A stretch of DNA of 64,000 bases from positions 52,695,169-52,759,168 of the forward strand of contig OX485806.1 in assembly GCA_950295325.1 (NCBI GenBank). The letters run 5' to 3'. Both the position numbers and the translations under genes were made by a program. The notes under the pieces are model-generated. The model saw nothing but the letters and a program-made list of their open reading frames with translations, made no database searches and was not told the origin of the DNA. Shown piece after piece: positions 1 to 11,099 of the stretch; the first letter of the stretch is position 1; each line of letters begins with the position of its first letter. The stretch is from Polytrichum commune (Eukaryota > Streptophyta > Polytrichopsida > Polytrichales > Polytrichaceae).

Positions 1-967
1 GAATCGGACGGATACACGACAAACTGGTCCAATCCGGAAGAAGAAGAAGAGACGTTGAGTTACTCTATCAATCCCTTCGTGGAAAGTACGGAAACCAACT
101 TCAAGTTCCCGCTTCCGGTTAAAGAGCTAGCGCATCCGGAAGGAGGCGAAGACTGGAGGAAAGAGAAACCGGAAACCGGAACGGAGGATCGATCCTTGGG
201 GGAGATAAACGTACCCCTGTCATCCGGATGGATCCGGAAGCAGTTGGCGGAAGGCAGACTCCCTCCAGTGGGGTTAGACACAGAAGGCACCGACCTGTAA
301 TGGAGCCGGATGGGGCCGGATGACCAACTCAGGATCTGTCTCGAGAAGCCGGAAAGGAAACAAGTCGTGAAGGCATTGCATTCGGGTCCGTCGGGAGGTC
401 ATTTTGCAGCCGTCATCACGATCAACCGGATCCGGTCATCCGGATACTGGTGGCCGTACATCAACCGAGATGTAAAAGATTTCATTGGGAGATGTGACCA
501 ATGCCAACGTACTAGAGCACCATCATTCCGTAATCACTGGCCGTTGACACCCATCATACCATTAGCGCCGTTCGAGAAGTGGGGAATCGATTACATCGGT
601 CCCATCAATCCCATGAGTGCATGGAAGAGAAGATACATCATCCTTGCCACTGATTATGCTACTAAATGGGTGGAGGCCCGTGCTACCGTGAGGAACAATG
701 CTTCGACGGCGGCATCATTTCTCTTTGAGGAGATTATGATGCGGTTCGGACATCCACTCGAGTTGGTAAGTGACCGCGGAAAACATTTCCTTAATGATGT
801 TATTTTTAACATCACTTCCAAGTACCTAATCAAGCACCGAAAGATGACGCCGTACAACCCAAAAGCCAATAGGCTGACGGAGAGGGCTAACGGGATCGTC
901 GGCAAGATTTTAAACAAAATGGTTTCCGCCCACAAGATGGACTGCGACCGGAAACTTCGGCCATCCA
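1..967 (+). pseudogene. Ty3/gypsy pol fragment (integrase), truncated by an LTR
   Basis: This is the 3' part of a Ty3/gypsy polyprotein in one frame, with a single stop at 298-300. It would insert retrotransposon cDNA into the genome. An HHCC-type zinc finger is visible (HSGPSGGHF, then CDQCQR at about 496-513). The catalytic core follows, with 'GIDYIGP' (first Asp, about 585), 'SDRGKHF' (second Asp, about 770) and 'TERANG' (Glu, about 880). The reading frame is cut at 967 by a chromovirus LTR that begins at 968. The sequence is unusually rich in TCCGGA/CCGGAT words compared with the rest of the window. The upstream reverse transcriptase lies outside the window. The family assignment is secure; the lineage is not resolved. 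Confidence 0.88.
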
Positions 968-1930
968 TGTCGCAACCCTTGCTAGCCCCCCTTGACAATC
1001 TTGCCAATTTTCAATTCTAGCAAAGGTTACGAGCGCTAACCATTCGCATTCCGCCATGCTAATGGTTAGCTCCTCCTACCCCGGACCTTATAGTTCATAG
1101 GAGGGAACCAACCCTCCTACTTTGTTTTTGGGACTCAGCCCTTAATCGGTAACCCATTCCTAGATGTCGACTTCCGTCCCTGGAAGTCCAATCCCATGTT
1201 GATCATCGCGTTGCCAGAGCAACACTACAACAACCCGAACCATACTAGGCAACTATGGCCTCACAATGGGCCAAAGCCCATGGAGGCCGAGCCGTTCGGC
1301 CTCGGGTGGGTGAGGCCACACCACCTCACCTCTAGGACTTCACGCGGGGCCCCTACCCCACCGTCAACCAACCTCTTGTCTCTCTACCAAGAGTTGGGGC
1401 CAAGTGGACATTTTCCTTTAGCTGCTGGGCCTAGAACCCCCCAGCAGCTTCAGACCATCATAACTTCCTTGTATGATGTCCGATCAGAACAATCAACCAC
1501 TTCATCTTCATCTACGCTTCACGTAGATGCCGATGGACTCCTCACTTGCCCCATTCGGGCAAGTCTTGGGGAAGTTATGCCTGTTTGAACCTTGGCAGTC
1601 CCGGGAATCACTCCCAGGCACTGCTGTACCAGGGCGCTGTCCCGGGACAGCGCCCCACTCAAATGGCCATAACTCCTAGCTCACACCTCCGATTGAGGTG
1701 TTCTTGAGCTTTCTAGAATCACCACGCCATGAGCTACGCATAACTCATGGCCTTACCCTTGTGCCTCCTAGTCTTTGTGGGTGGGAGGCGTTCCCAACGC
1801 CCGGGGCCCTCACCCACACTAGGATCACTTGGGCCCTCTCACCAACGGCGCCACAAGTCCCGGGTGTCACTCTGGGGTCCCCCTTGTGCCCATGGTGTTT
1901 CGGGCACTCCTCATGGAGAGGTGCGCGACA
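968..1930 (-). mobile_element. LTR-A, 3' LTR of a truncated minus-strand chromovirus
   Basis: This 963-bp LTR runs from TGTCGCAACC at the left to GCGACA at the right, so it has TG...CA ends. It matches four other copies in the window (42,265-44,197 split; 42,994-43,965; 46,512-47,461; 52,957-53,916). A purine tract on the minus strand (GGTGGGGGTGAG, 1,931-1,942) abuts the right end, as a polypurine tract should abut a 3' LTR. This makes it the 3' LTR of an element whose body lies to the right. The LTR is full of hairpins, including a perfect 24-bp palindrome at 1,632-1,655. It interrupts the gypsy integrase. No target duplication is visible because the other end of the element is gone. Open frames inside it are incidental. 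Confidence 0.85.
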
Positions 1931-2896
1931 CTCACCCCCACCAAACGGAGTCGATGCCCTCATCGACTATACTCGTACTCGGCACACCAATTCTCAAGTT
2001 GCCATGCTCTATGGTGCGGCATTGTGTTTACCTTAGGGCGCAACCCCCACAATGCATCTTCAAATTTGGCATAGTCCCAAAGGTGTCGTTCCTAAGTGGT
2101 CTGTTAGCGACCTTGGATCTTTCATCCAAGGACCTAACCTATACTAGACCCACCTACTTTGGGACTCACTTGGGTTGCCCCTCCTTTGGGGCCTCCCCCG
2201 TTAGGCTCCACTAGCCTAACGTGACACATCTAGGCGAGACCTCAACGCTTCCACTAAGTTGTCTCGGTTGCAACTCCGAGATGGCTTTCCATTGTTAAGC
2301 CACGCCTCGATCGCACGGGGGTGATGCCAAGTCCCGCCCGACTCGGTTCCCACTTTGCTCTTTCGAGACATGGGTTCATGACTCCCATGCGCCAACTCTC
2401 GTTAGCTCGCGGGTAGCACTTTTATGAACACGCGCCATCACCTTGTCCCCGCCCGGACAAACCCACAACTAAGAAGTTTTTTGGTTTTATCCAAGGCCCC
2501 TCCAAGCCATGGCCCCCAATTACTCGGCTTACCCAACCTAGTTTGGCATATCTATTCCCCCTCTTCCATTAACCAAGCACAAGTACAAGACTAGGACCTC
2601 ATCTCATACTTTTCTCTTTGCACCACTAAAGTTTGGACTTTATTCCCTCAAGCCAAAGAACAAGTTCATGTTGTGGAGTAATTAACCTCGAAGCTAAGTA
2701 TGCTACTAGCGTCTCTCCCCCACTAAAGGAGATTGATGTCCTCATCAATGCCTACGCTTCATTTTATTGGAATCCTTAGCCTTAGTTTCTTCAAAGTGCT
2801 TCACCAATTCATTGGTGTTCACCATGTCTTTTGCAGCCACCCAAGCGGTTTCTTTCTCATGGTATCCTCACCATTTCACCAGATTTAGTAGAACCT
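1931..2896 (-). pseudogene. Chromovirus 3' body: chromodomain C-terminus and polypurine tract
   Basis: Read on the minus strand, about 2,861 down to the stop at 2,745-2,747 encodes HEKETAWVAAKDMVNTNELV followed by a Lys/Glu-rich tail. It resembles the C-terminal chromodomain end of chromovirus integrases, which steers insertion toward particular chromatin. The stretch to the LTR (1,943-2,744) has no readable gene. Two related purine-rich blocks with a hairpin lie at about 1,931-1,975 and 2,712-2,750, so the polypurine region may be duplicated. The element is truncated at about 2,896, where CCGG-rich sequence begins. Confidence is moderate: the chromodomain call rests on about 40 residues plus the adjacent LTR. 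Confidence 0.55.
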
Positions 2897-3628
2897 AAGT
2901 TCGTTGTAGACGGATCGGTCTGTCGAAAAGAGGAGAGAAACTGGAACAATTAGGATTCCGGTCCGGAGGTCATTTCCGGCGTGTAGTGGGAAGGAAACCT
3001 CATTATTCCAGATACCTGGGTAACGTCCATGTGAGATAGCCGTCGTTAGGACTGGGTAAGATCAGGGAGGTGCCGGACTTACGCCATCCAACCTTCTGAA
3101 GAGGTCTCACAGTCTTTGGGCGGGGTAATCCGGAAAGTGGCATGGATCGCCCAGTTATCCCGGATTAACAGATCTCCTGCTGAATCTTGACATTTTTTTT
3201 GTTGTAGTTCCGGGAACCATTCGGATTCTTTGTGTGACCTACCAGGAAAGATTAGGCCGATCTGGACTGGTTGTGAGAGAAATCCGGATTCTGACCCTAT
3301 AGGGACGTTTTCACCGGATGAACCAAATCATCATTGGAGGTAGGATGTAGATAGGTAGGTATTGAGGAAAGATGAACATAGGAGTAAAACTTAATTATAA
3401 AGGTTCAATCCGGAAAGCAAGTCCCGGGACAAGGGCTTCCAAAGGACTATCCGGATCCGGAAAGCTGATTTGGCAAGTGGTCGATTTTCAAGCAGGAAAA
3501 AAAGATCCCTAACATCCTGCACTTCACAAAATCCATGGACGATACTCAGATCATCCGGACAGACCGGATTAGGCACTGAAAAACGCCTATCCGGAAACTT
3601 TTGGTATTTGTGTGCTCCCACAAATGGG
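2897..3628. other. CCGG-rich segment without a gene, possible gypsy LTR
   Basis: No convincing gene is present. The stretch is rich in TCCGGA, CCGGAT and ATCCGG words, like the gypsy fragment at 1-967, so it may be the LTR or 3' end of that same element, now separated by the chromovirus. This is inference from word usage only. It ends where the 138-bp satellite starts. Confidence 0.3.
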
Positions 3629-4388
3629 TTGTAATATGGATGTGTTTATATGTTGCCTAGCCAGGGTGATAACTTGGAATTCTTTTCGAATGCACTAGAG
3701 GCCGACCCTCTCGGAAACAAGAGGGTCTTGGGTTGGGTTGTTTGGACCAAATTTTGACTTGAATGGGTTGTAATATGGATGGATATATATGTTGAGTACC
3801 TAGATTCATACCTTGAAATTCTTTGGAATGCATTAGGGGCCGACCCTCTCCGAACCGAGAGGGTTTTGGGTTGGGTTGGTTGGACCAGATTTTGACTTGA
3901 ATGGGTTGTAATATGGATGTGTTCATATGTGGCCTAGCTACGGTGATAACTTGGAATTCTTGTCGAATGCACTAGAGGCCGACCCTCTCGGATCTGAGAG
4001 GGTCTTTGGTTGGGTTGGTTAACCAGATTTTGAGTTGAATGGGTTGCAATATGGATGTGTATATATGTTGCCTAGCCAGGGTGATAGCTTGGAATTTTTT
4101 TTAATGCACTACAGGCCGATCCTCTCGGATCCGAGAGGGTCTTGTGTTGGGTTGCTTGGACCAGATTTTGACTTGAATGGGTTGTAATATGGATGTGTTT
4201 ATATGTTGCTTAGCTAGGGTGATAACTTGGAATTCTTGTCGAATGCAATAGAGGCCGACCCTCTCGGATCCGAGAGGGTCTTGGGTTGGGCTGTTTGGAC
4301 TTGATTTTCACTTAAATGGGTTGCAATATGGATGTGTATATATCTTGAGTACCTAGATTCATATGTACAAATCGTATGGGTATGCACT
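3629..4388 (+). repeat. 138-bp palindromic satellite, first block of outer element
   Basis: There are about five tandem units of roughly 138-139 bp. Each carries a palindrome close to CCCTCTCGGATCCGAGAGGG, preceded by CACTAGAGGCCGA and followed by a G/T-rich stretch ('TTGGGTTGGGTTG') and 'CAGATTTTGACTTGAATGG'. Two subtypes alternate: one with 'TAGGGTGATAACTTGGAATTC' features, the other with 'ACCTAGATTCATA'. Open frames across the units are by-products of the repeat. The block is interrupted by solo LTR-B1 with a GCACT duplication. Confidence 0.9.
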
Positions 4389-6188
4389 TGTCAGCCTTAA
4401 ACCCCCACCTTTCATTGTGTCCTAGTCCAGGTAGGAGGTTAAGGCTCACATGTCATCCCATGAGTCTCTAACTTTTAGGCTTCATCATTTCCAGCACTTC
4501 AAGATGGTTGTTCAAACACTCAACTATTTATTACAGGTCACAAGGTAATCATCATTTAGAAATGCTCCACACCTTGTGGTCCTACATACACCAACATGAA
4601 CTACACACTAGTTTAGCTCCTACTCCTAATTCTAGGCTTAAGGAATATGTCATAATTAACTATGTCTAATCTAAATACTACTAGTTGGAAGCTCTTCCCT
4701 TATAATCTAGAGTTTTCTTTATTCCGTAATTCCTACCAAGTACCGGCAGTCCCCTGGTCTGTGAGTATAACCGGCACTCCCGGTCAGCCTTCCTCCCGTG
4801 ACCTCCCAGTCCAGTAGCCACCAGCTTCTGTAACTGATCAGCCTTAAGCCCAGCAGTTAGGCCTTTCCTCCTAGTTTATACCCAGCCAATAACCCGACCA
4901 GGTTGAAGCTCGGACTTACACCTTTTGAGGTAGCTGATACCCGGAGGCTTCTTCTGAACTAGAGCCAGTGTAGTTCCAAGTCTTGGCTAGTGCCTGCACG
5001 GCTGAACCTCCCTTGACATCTGGTCGAGTCATCCCCGAAGGGGAAGAGGTCAGCAAGTAACTCCAGAGCAGCATCACTTCCTTCCAACACTGGTTCAGAT
5101 CACACTCTGACCACTCCAGCTACCATGCTCCCGATCCGATCTAGCACCTCCACAATATTGTTTCTCACCCTAGATCTTACTCACATCACCTTGAGCCTGA
5201 GGTGGCCACTGAGGCCTCTCTAAAGCTCCACCCTTTGATCAATTTTTGGCAGCTATCTGTTGTCGCCCAATGTGTGGCTTCGGCCTTGATTTTGGCAGCG
5301 CTTCCGCGCCTCCCCAGTTGCAACCAAACCAGAATTCCCCCTTCACTGATTTCAACCTTAAATCACTAATCCCTCTCAACGCGTAATTTTCCACACATTC
5401 ACAGAGAATCCCACTAACTCACCAACACTCACAGCCAATGTGTTGAGGTGATATGTGTTGCCCTGGATGGCACTGAATGCCAATCAAACCTTCCACCTCA
5501 CGAATTGAAATCCCCGTCATCGACCATGAGGACCCTATCTCCTGACTTCCTCACTTCCACGGCGTCGGCACCAATGCAGGCTCCTCGATGCGCACACCTC
5601 CACTCGCCTTGCAATGGTTGCTGGTTATAATCTCCACTGGTCTCTCCATTCCTCCTTCCTCTCACATCAACTAACAACTACCTAGGCAGCCAACTTCTTT
5701 CATTCCACACCTAGACAGATTTGCGGTTGCTCCAGGGCTCCGCCCTCGGCAACTCCCCTGTTCCCCCTGGCTTCGAAGAAGAATTTTTTCTCGCCGCCAA
5801 CAACCTCATAACTGCCAACTGCCTTGCTCCCAAAAATTCTTAGGGGTACTGTAACCCCTACCCACAATTAACACTACCTACCCCTTACTCAGACACTTCC
5901 GCTGCCTATATCAATCACTTCCAACCTAGCCGTGAGGCTTAAAGTTTTGGATTCGAAGAGTTAATAAGACCCTGAAACAAACCTAAAATCCACATACTAG
6001 TTGATTTCCCAAAATCCTCTTTACCCATAACACAATGTTCCTAGATCTCAAGTCCAAGTGCCAATGTCAAAACAAAGCTTCGAGAGCACACCTTTTATAT
6101 TTTATATTTTTTAATAAAAGCACCAATACTAACTATTGTATGATCACTAGTCCTAAGACACATATGAGCATCTCATTTTGGGCTCATA
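4389..6188 (+). mobile_element. Solo LTR-B1 inserted in the satellite
   Basis: This 1,800-bp insertion starts TGTCAGCCTTAAACCCCCACC-like and ends GGGCTCATA. It is flanked on both sides by GCACT (4,384-4,388 and 6,189-6,193), a clean 5-bp target duplication within a satellite unit. Related copies at 8,698, 50,139 and 61,773 share both ends. No coding capacity is visible, so it reads as a solo LTR left after recombination between the LTRs of a full element. The final base pair is TA rather than CA here. Confidence 0.85.
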
Positions 6189-8677
6189 GCACTAGAGGCC
6201 GACCCTCTCGGAACCGAGAGGGTCTTGGGTTGGGTTGGTTGGACCAGATTTTGACTTGAATGGCTTGCAATATGGATGTGTAAATATGGTTCCTAGCTTG
6301 GATGATAACTTGGAATTTTTTTCCAATGCATTAGAGGCCGACCCTCTCGGAACTGATAGGGTATTGGGTTGGGTTAGTTGGACCAGATTTTGACTTGAAT
6401 GGGTTGTAATATGCATGGATATATATGTTGAGTACCTAGATTCATACCTTGAAATTCTTTGGAATGCACTAGAGGCCGACCCTCTCGGAACCGAGAAGGT
6501 CTTGGGTTGGGTTGGTTGGACCAGATTTTGACTTGGATGGGTTGTATTATGGATGTGTTTATATGTTGCCTATCTAGGGTGATAACTTGGAATTCTTTTC
6601 GAATGCACTAGAGGCCAACCCTCTCGGGTCCTTGGTTGGGTTGTTAGGACTTGATTTTGAGTTGAATGGGCTTTAATATGGATGTGTATATATGTTGAGT
6701 ACCTAGATTCATATCTTGAAATTCTTTGGAATGCACTAGAGGCCGACCCTCTCGAAACCGAGAGGGTCTTGGGTTGGGTTGGTTGGACCAGATTTTGACT
6801 TGAATGGGTTGTAATATGGATGTGTTTATATGTTCCCTAGCTAGAGTGATAGGTTGGAATTATTTTCGAATGCACTAGAGGCCGACCCTCTCGTATCCGA
6901 GAGGGTCTTGGGTTGGGTTGGTTGGACTAGATTTTGACTTGAATAGGTTGTAATATGGATGTGTTTATATGTTGCCTAGCTAGGGTGATAACTTGGAATT
7001 CTTTGGAATGCACTAAAGGCCGACCCTCTCGGAACCGAGAGGGTCTTGGGTTGGGTTGGTTGGACCAGATTTTGACTTGAATGGGTTGTAATATGCATGG
7101 ATATATATGTTGAGTACCTAGATTCATACCTTGAAATTCTTTGGAATGCACTAGAGGCCGACCCTCTCGGATCTGAGAGGGTCCTAAGGTGGGTTGTTTG
7201 GATTTGATTTTGAGTTGAATGGGCTAAAATATGGATGTGTATATATGTTGATTACCTAGATTCATATCTTGAAATTCTTTGGAATGCTCTAGAGGCCGAC
7301 CATCTCGGATCCGAGAGGGTCCTTGGTTGGGTTGGTTGGACCTGATTTTGAGTTGAATGGGCTAAAATATGGATGTGTATATATGTTGAGTACCTAGATT
7401 CATATCTTGAAATTCTTTGGAATGCAGTAGAGGCCGACCCTCTCGGATCCGAGAGGGTCTTGGGTTGGGTTGTTTGGACTTGATTTTGACTTGAATGGGA
7501 TTTAATATGGATGTGTATATATCTTGAGTACCTAGATTCATATGTACAATTCGTACGGGTATGCACTAGAGGCCGACTCTCTCAGCACCGACAGGGTCTT
7601 GGGTTGGGTTGGGTGGACCAGATTTTGACATGAGTTGTGATATGGATGTGTTTATATGTTGCCTAGCTAGGGTGATAACTTGGAATTCTTTTGGAATGTA
7701 CTAAAAGCCGACCTTCTCAGATCCGACAGGGCCCTGGGTTTGGTTGTTTGGACTTGATTTTCACTTGACTGGGCTTTCATATGGGTTTGTATATATGTTG
7801 AGTACCTAGATTCATCTCTTGAAATTCTTTGGAATGCACTAGAGGCCGACCTTCTCGGAACCGAAAGGGTCTTGGGTTGGGTTGGTTGGACCAGATTTTG
7901 ACTTGAATGGGTTGTAATATGGATGTGTTTACATGTTGCCTAGTTAGGGTGATAACTTGGAATTGTTTTTGAATGCAGTAGAGGCCGACCCTCTCGGATC
8001 CGAGAATGTCTTGGGTTGGGTTACTTAGACTAGATTCTGACTTGAATGGGTTGCAATATGGATGTGTTTATATGTTGCCTAGCTAGAATGATAGGTTGGA
8101 ATTCTTTTCGAATGCATTAGAGGCCGACCCTCTCGGAACCGAGAGGGTCTTGGGTTGGGTTACTTGGACCAGATTTTGACTTGAATGGGTTGTAATATGG
8201 ATGGATATATATGTTGTCTAGTTAGGGTGATAATTTGGAATTATTTTTGAATGCACTAGAGGCGACCCTCTCGGATCCGAGAGGGTCTTGGGTTGGGTTG
8301 TTTGGACTTGATTTTGACTTGAATGGGCTTTAATATGGATGTGTATATATCTTGAGCACCTAGATTCATATGTACAAATCGTACGGGTATGCACTAAAGG
8401 CCGACCTTCTCGGAACCGAGAGGATCTTGGGTTGGGTTGGTTGGACCAAATTTTGACTTGAATGGGTTGTAATATGGATGTGTATATATGTTGCCTAGCT
8501 GGGGTGATAACTTGGAATTCTTTTCGAATGCACTAGAGGCCAACCCTCTCGGAACCAAGAGGGTCTTGTGTTGGGTTGTTTGGACCAGATTTTGACTTGA
8601 ATGGGTTGCAATATGGATGAGTATATATCTTGAGTACCTAGATTCATATCTTGAAATTTTTTGGAATGCACTAGAGG
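6189..8677 (+). repeat. 138-bp palindromic satellite, second block of outer element
   Basis: About 18 units continue the array in the same orientation. The palindrome arms CCCTCTCGG/CCGAGAGGG recur in most units, with the central dinucleotide AT or AA (for example 6,197-6,216 and 7,026-7,045). The array stops at 8,677 with CACTAGAGG, directly against the terminal inverted repeat of MULE copy 1, and resumes in register at 25,664. Confidence 0.92.
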
Positions 8678-8697
8678 GGGAAACTTAGTAGTGTGAG

Positions 8698-10023
8698 TGT
8701 GAGGCCAAACCGCCCACCTTTAAGCGTCCTAGTCCGGGTGAGGAAATGGATCTCACATTCGTGTTCCCATGACTCCATCTTACAAACCTCGTGAGAATCC
8801 ATCACATTTCCCATCAAATCTTGCACACCAATTTATTCCATAATGAAAGTACAAGCATTAAAAAAATGCTCTTCCCTATCTATCCCCTTCTCTCTACACT
8901 AACTTACACACCAACCCTCACTCACTACAAAAAACTCATCCCTAGACCACCCTCTAATGATGGAGCAATACCCCCATTAAGTCCTTGGCCCTTAGCCTTG
9001 GCCCTACCTAGTCCGTAACCGGCTCGTGCCCGGTCTTCTACCTAGTGCAATGACCTTCTCATACCTGGTCTTCCCTCCGGGCATCAGTCCTTACCCCGCA
9101 ACAACAACTATTTGCATTTCAGTCCGAGCTCCTGGATTCAATCCGAGCTCCTGGATTCAATCCGAGTTCCTTACCCAGCAGCAGCAACTACTTGCATTTC
9201 AATCCGAGCTCCTGGATTCAGTCCGAGCTCCCCAACAGCTGCAACTACTTGCATTTCAGTCCGAGACCCTTGGATTCAGTCCGAGCTCCTGGATTCAGTC
9301 CGAGCTCCGCAGCAGCTGCAACTACTTGCATTTCAGTCCGAGCTCCCCAATAGCTGCAACTACTTGCATTTCAGTCCGAGCTCCCCAGCAGCTGCAACTA
9401 CTTGCATTTCAGTCCGAGCTCCACAGTAGCTGCGACTACTTGCATTTCAGTCCGAGCTCCTTAGCCCTTCTTAATATGGCCGTCCCCTACCTAAATTCCA
9501 CTAAGTTCCCCTACTTACTTCCCCTCCTAAATTCACTAATTCCACTAAGTCCCCCTACTTAATTCCCACATTTTTTTCCAATCTCTAAGAGCTCAACCTC
9601 CTAGAGAAGAAAAAAAAAAGGAGAGGAGGAAGAAGAGAGGGAGAGAGAAGGACGAAGAATAGAGGGAGAGAAAAGGGGAAAGAGAGGGGAGGGCACCCAA
9701 GACCACAAACCCCCTCAACCTTCTCCTACTTAGTAGGTCCTTATCCTATCCACTAAACCCTCACCCCTAAACCAACACAAACATGTTCTAAATCAAACAT
9801 TTAAATCCAAAGCACTTCTCCTTGCTTCACCAAACACTACTCACTCAACCAAAACACTTCCTAATGTCACTAAGCTTCTACTTAACTACACAAAATAGGC
9901 TTAAAGCCTAAAACATAAACCACACCAAGCCTCACTCTTTTTATACTTTTGATTGTTTCAATAACACTTCAAATGCAATTCTAAAAACATAAAACAAATA
10001 TGAGCAACCATTTTGGGCTCATA
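8698..10023 (+). mobile_element. Solo LTR-B2 inserted in the MULE terminal repeat
   Basis: This 1,326-bp insertion starts TGTGAGGCC and ends GGGCTCATA. It is flanked by GTGAG on both sides (8,693-8,697 and 10,024-10,028). The uninterrupted site survives in the inverted repeat at about 31,670, which confirms the insertion. Like B1 it has CCCACC near its start and no recognisable gene. It contains a short minisatellite and an A/G-only tract at about 9,605-9,690. Confidence 0.85.
9105..9465 (+). repeat. Minisatellite inside LTR-B2 (19- and 38-bp periods)
   Basis: Tandem copies of a 38-bp unit carry 'CAACTACTTGCATTTCAGTC' and 'CGAGCTCC'. They are mixed with a 19-bp unit 'TGGATTCAGTCCGAGCTCC'. 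The other LTR-B copies lack this expansion, so it arose in this copy or its sublineage. The long open frames here follow from the repeat and are not a gene. Confidence 0.85.
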
Positions 10024-10170
10024 GTGAGCATAGAGTGGAGAGCGGAAATTGGAGAGCGGAAAATTTTGAATTTGTTGGGTAAAAATAGGACAAGCGGTGC
10101 CTATTTCCGTAGAATATATAGATAGTTTGAATTCAATTTGTTGGAAAGGCACCCCAATCTCGTGGAGATA

Positions 10171-11099
10171 TTAACCCAACGTAGGTCGAGGAACAAAGGG
10201 AACCTAAAGAAGTGGAAGAATGTAGTTGTTATCAAAGATCTTATAGTCTAGGTTTTGAAATGGTTTCATATTAAATTAGGGCTGACGTCAGGAATTGAAA
10301 TCAAACATCAAAACATATGATGAAGGAGAAGTTGAATGGTACGGTAATCTTTCCAAGGACTCTTACATGTCCAGAATTCCCATATACAAAATATTTGATT
10401 GGCCGAGATAATGTAGGTGAAATTAGGTGCCAAAGTCAAGACTTACAAAAATGTGTATCTAGTTCAATTTGCTATAAACAATTTACTCCAGAATTAAAAA
10501 AAATGTGCGCACAAAAATCCATTTGGCTCCTCCACGTGTCTACACCCTATCGGCCGGGCATGTCCAATACGGTGCACCTGGATGAAAGCTCATGCCATAG
10601 AACTCCACCGCAAAGAATGACATCTCCAATTCATCCCTTAGCTTAGCCAATTTCTGCAATTTTAAATCCCTCGAGTCCGACATAAGAATCCTCTGTGAGC
10701 TGACGTGGCGGCTATGTGAGAACCACATCAAATTTAGTTTAAATTAAGTGATGAGGTTATGTTTGCGTGGCAAACAAACCCTTGTGACAACATTGGGATC
10801 CATCGCGTATTCATATGGAGCCAAACGAAGAGCATTGTACTCCGCACTTTTATCCACAATCATTTTCCATGCTTTGCAAGATAGCCTCAAACTATGGATT
10901 AGCAAGAAACGGAGTTGGGTGTCCAATGCCGTCTTTGCACCCGTATCCACCTTTGCGGCACCCACCAACAAGTTTGGGACCAAGACCGCCAATTGTACAT
11001 CTTTGTCCAAATACAATACAAGTGGCTCCATTACGTGTGATTGGCGCGATTTTCCCCACCCTGATACGTCATCCAAACCACAAACATTCATCATATGAA
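10171..11099 (-). other. Unrecognised reading frames between terminal repeat and satellite
   Basis: Minus-strand frames at 10,744-11,154 (136 codons) and 10,540-10,731 (63 codons) are not satellite and may be exons of a degraded gene. The second contains a charged segment, 'LKLQKLAKLRDELEMSF', that could form a short coiled coil. I recognise no family. Positions 10,285-10,345 resemble 13,095-13,140, the flank just beyond the cargo gene's 3' end. This implies that everything between arrived by duplication or insertion, because copy 2 lacks it. Confidence 0.35.

Larger units (their letters stand above)
8678..10170. repeat. Left terminal inverted repeat of copy 1 (split by LTR-B2)
   Basis: The sequence 8,678-8,697 plus 10,024-10,170 is the inverted counterpart of 31,500-31,689. 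Shared blocks are GGGAAACTTAGTAGTGTGAG, then GAGAGCGGAAA, then the block around CCTATTTCCGTAGAAT, then TTCAATTTGTTG. About 170 bp can be aligned by eye. Part of the block (GTGAGC, GAGAGCGGAAA, CCTATTTCCGTAGAAT) also recurs inverted at 25,490-25,663. Confidence 0.75.

Noticed and set aside
963-967. 5-bp duplication for LTR-A at 968-1,930
   Set aside because: ATCCA on the left and CTCAC on the right do not match. The right side is the purine tract of the element body, so this is a 3' LTR, not a solo LTR.
1196-2214. Several open frames of 70-155 codons
   Set aside because: They lie inside or next to LTR-A, recur in other LTR-A copies with different breaks, and overlap on both strands.
6189-8677. 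CRISPR array (regular palindromic repeats)
   Set aside because: Units are head-to-tail satellites with no unique spacers; plant transposon context.
3629-8677. Centromeric satellite
   Set aside because: The 138-bp length could suit a centromere, but the arrays are short, tied to the MULE and present in two orientations. Nothing here shows centromere function.
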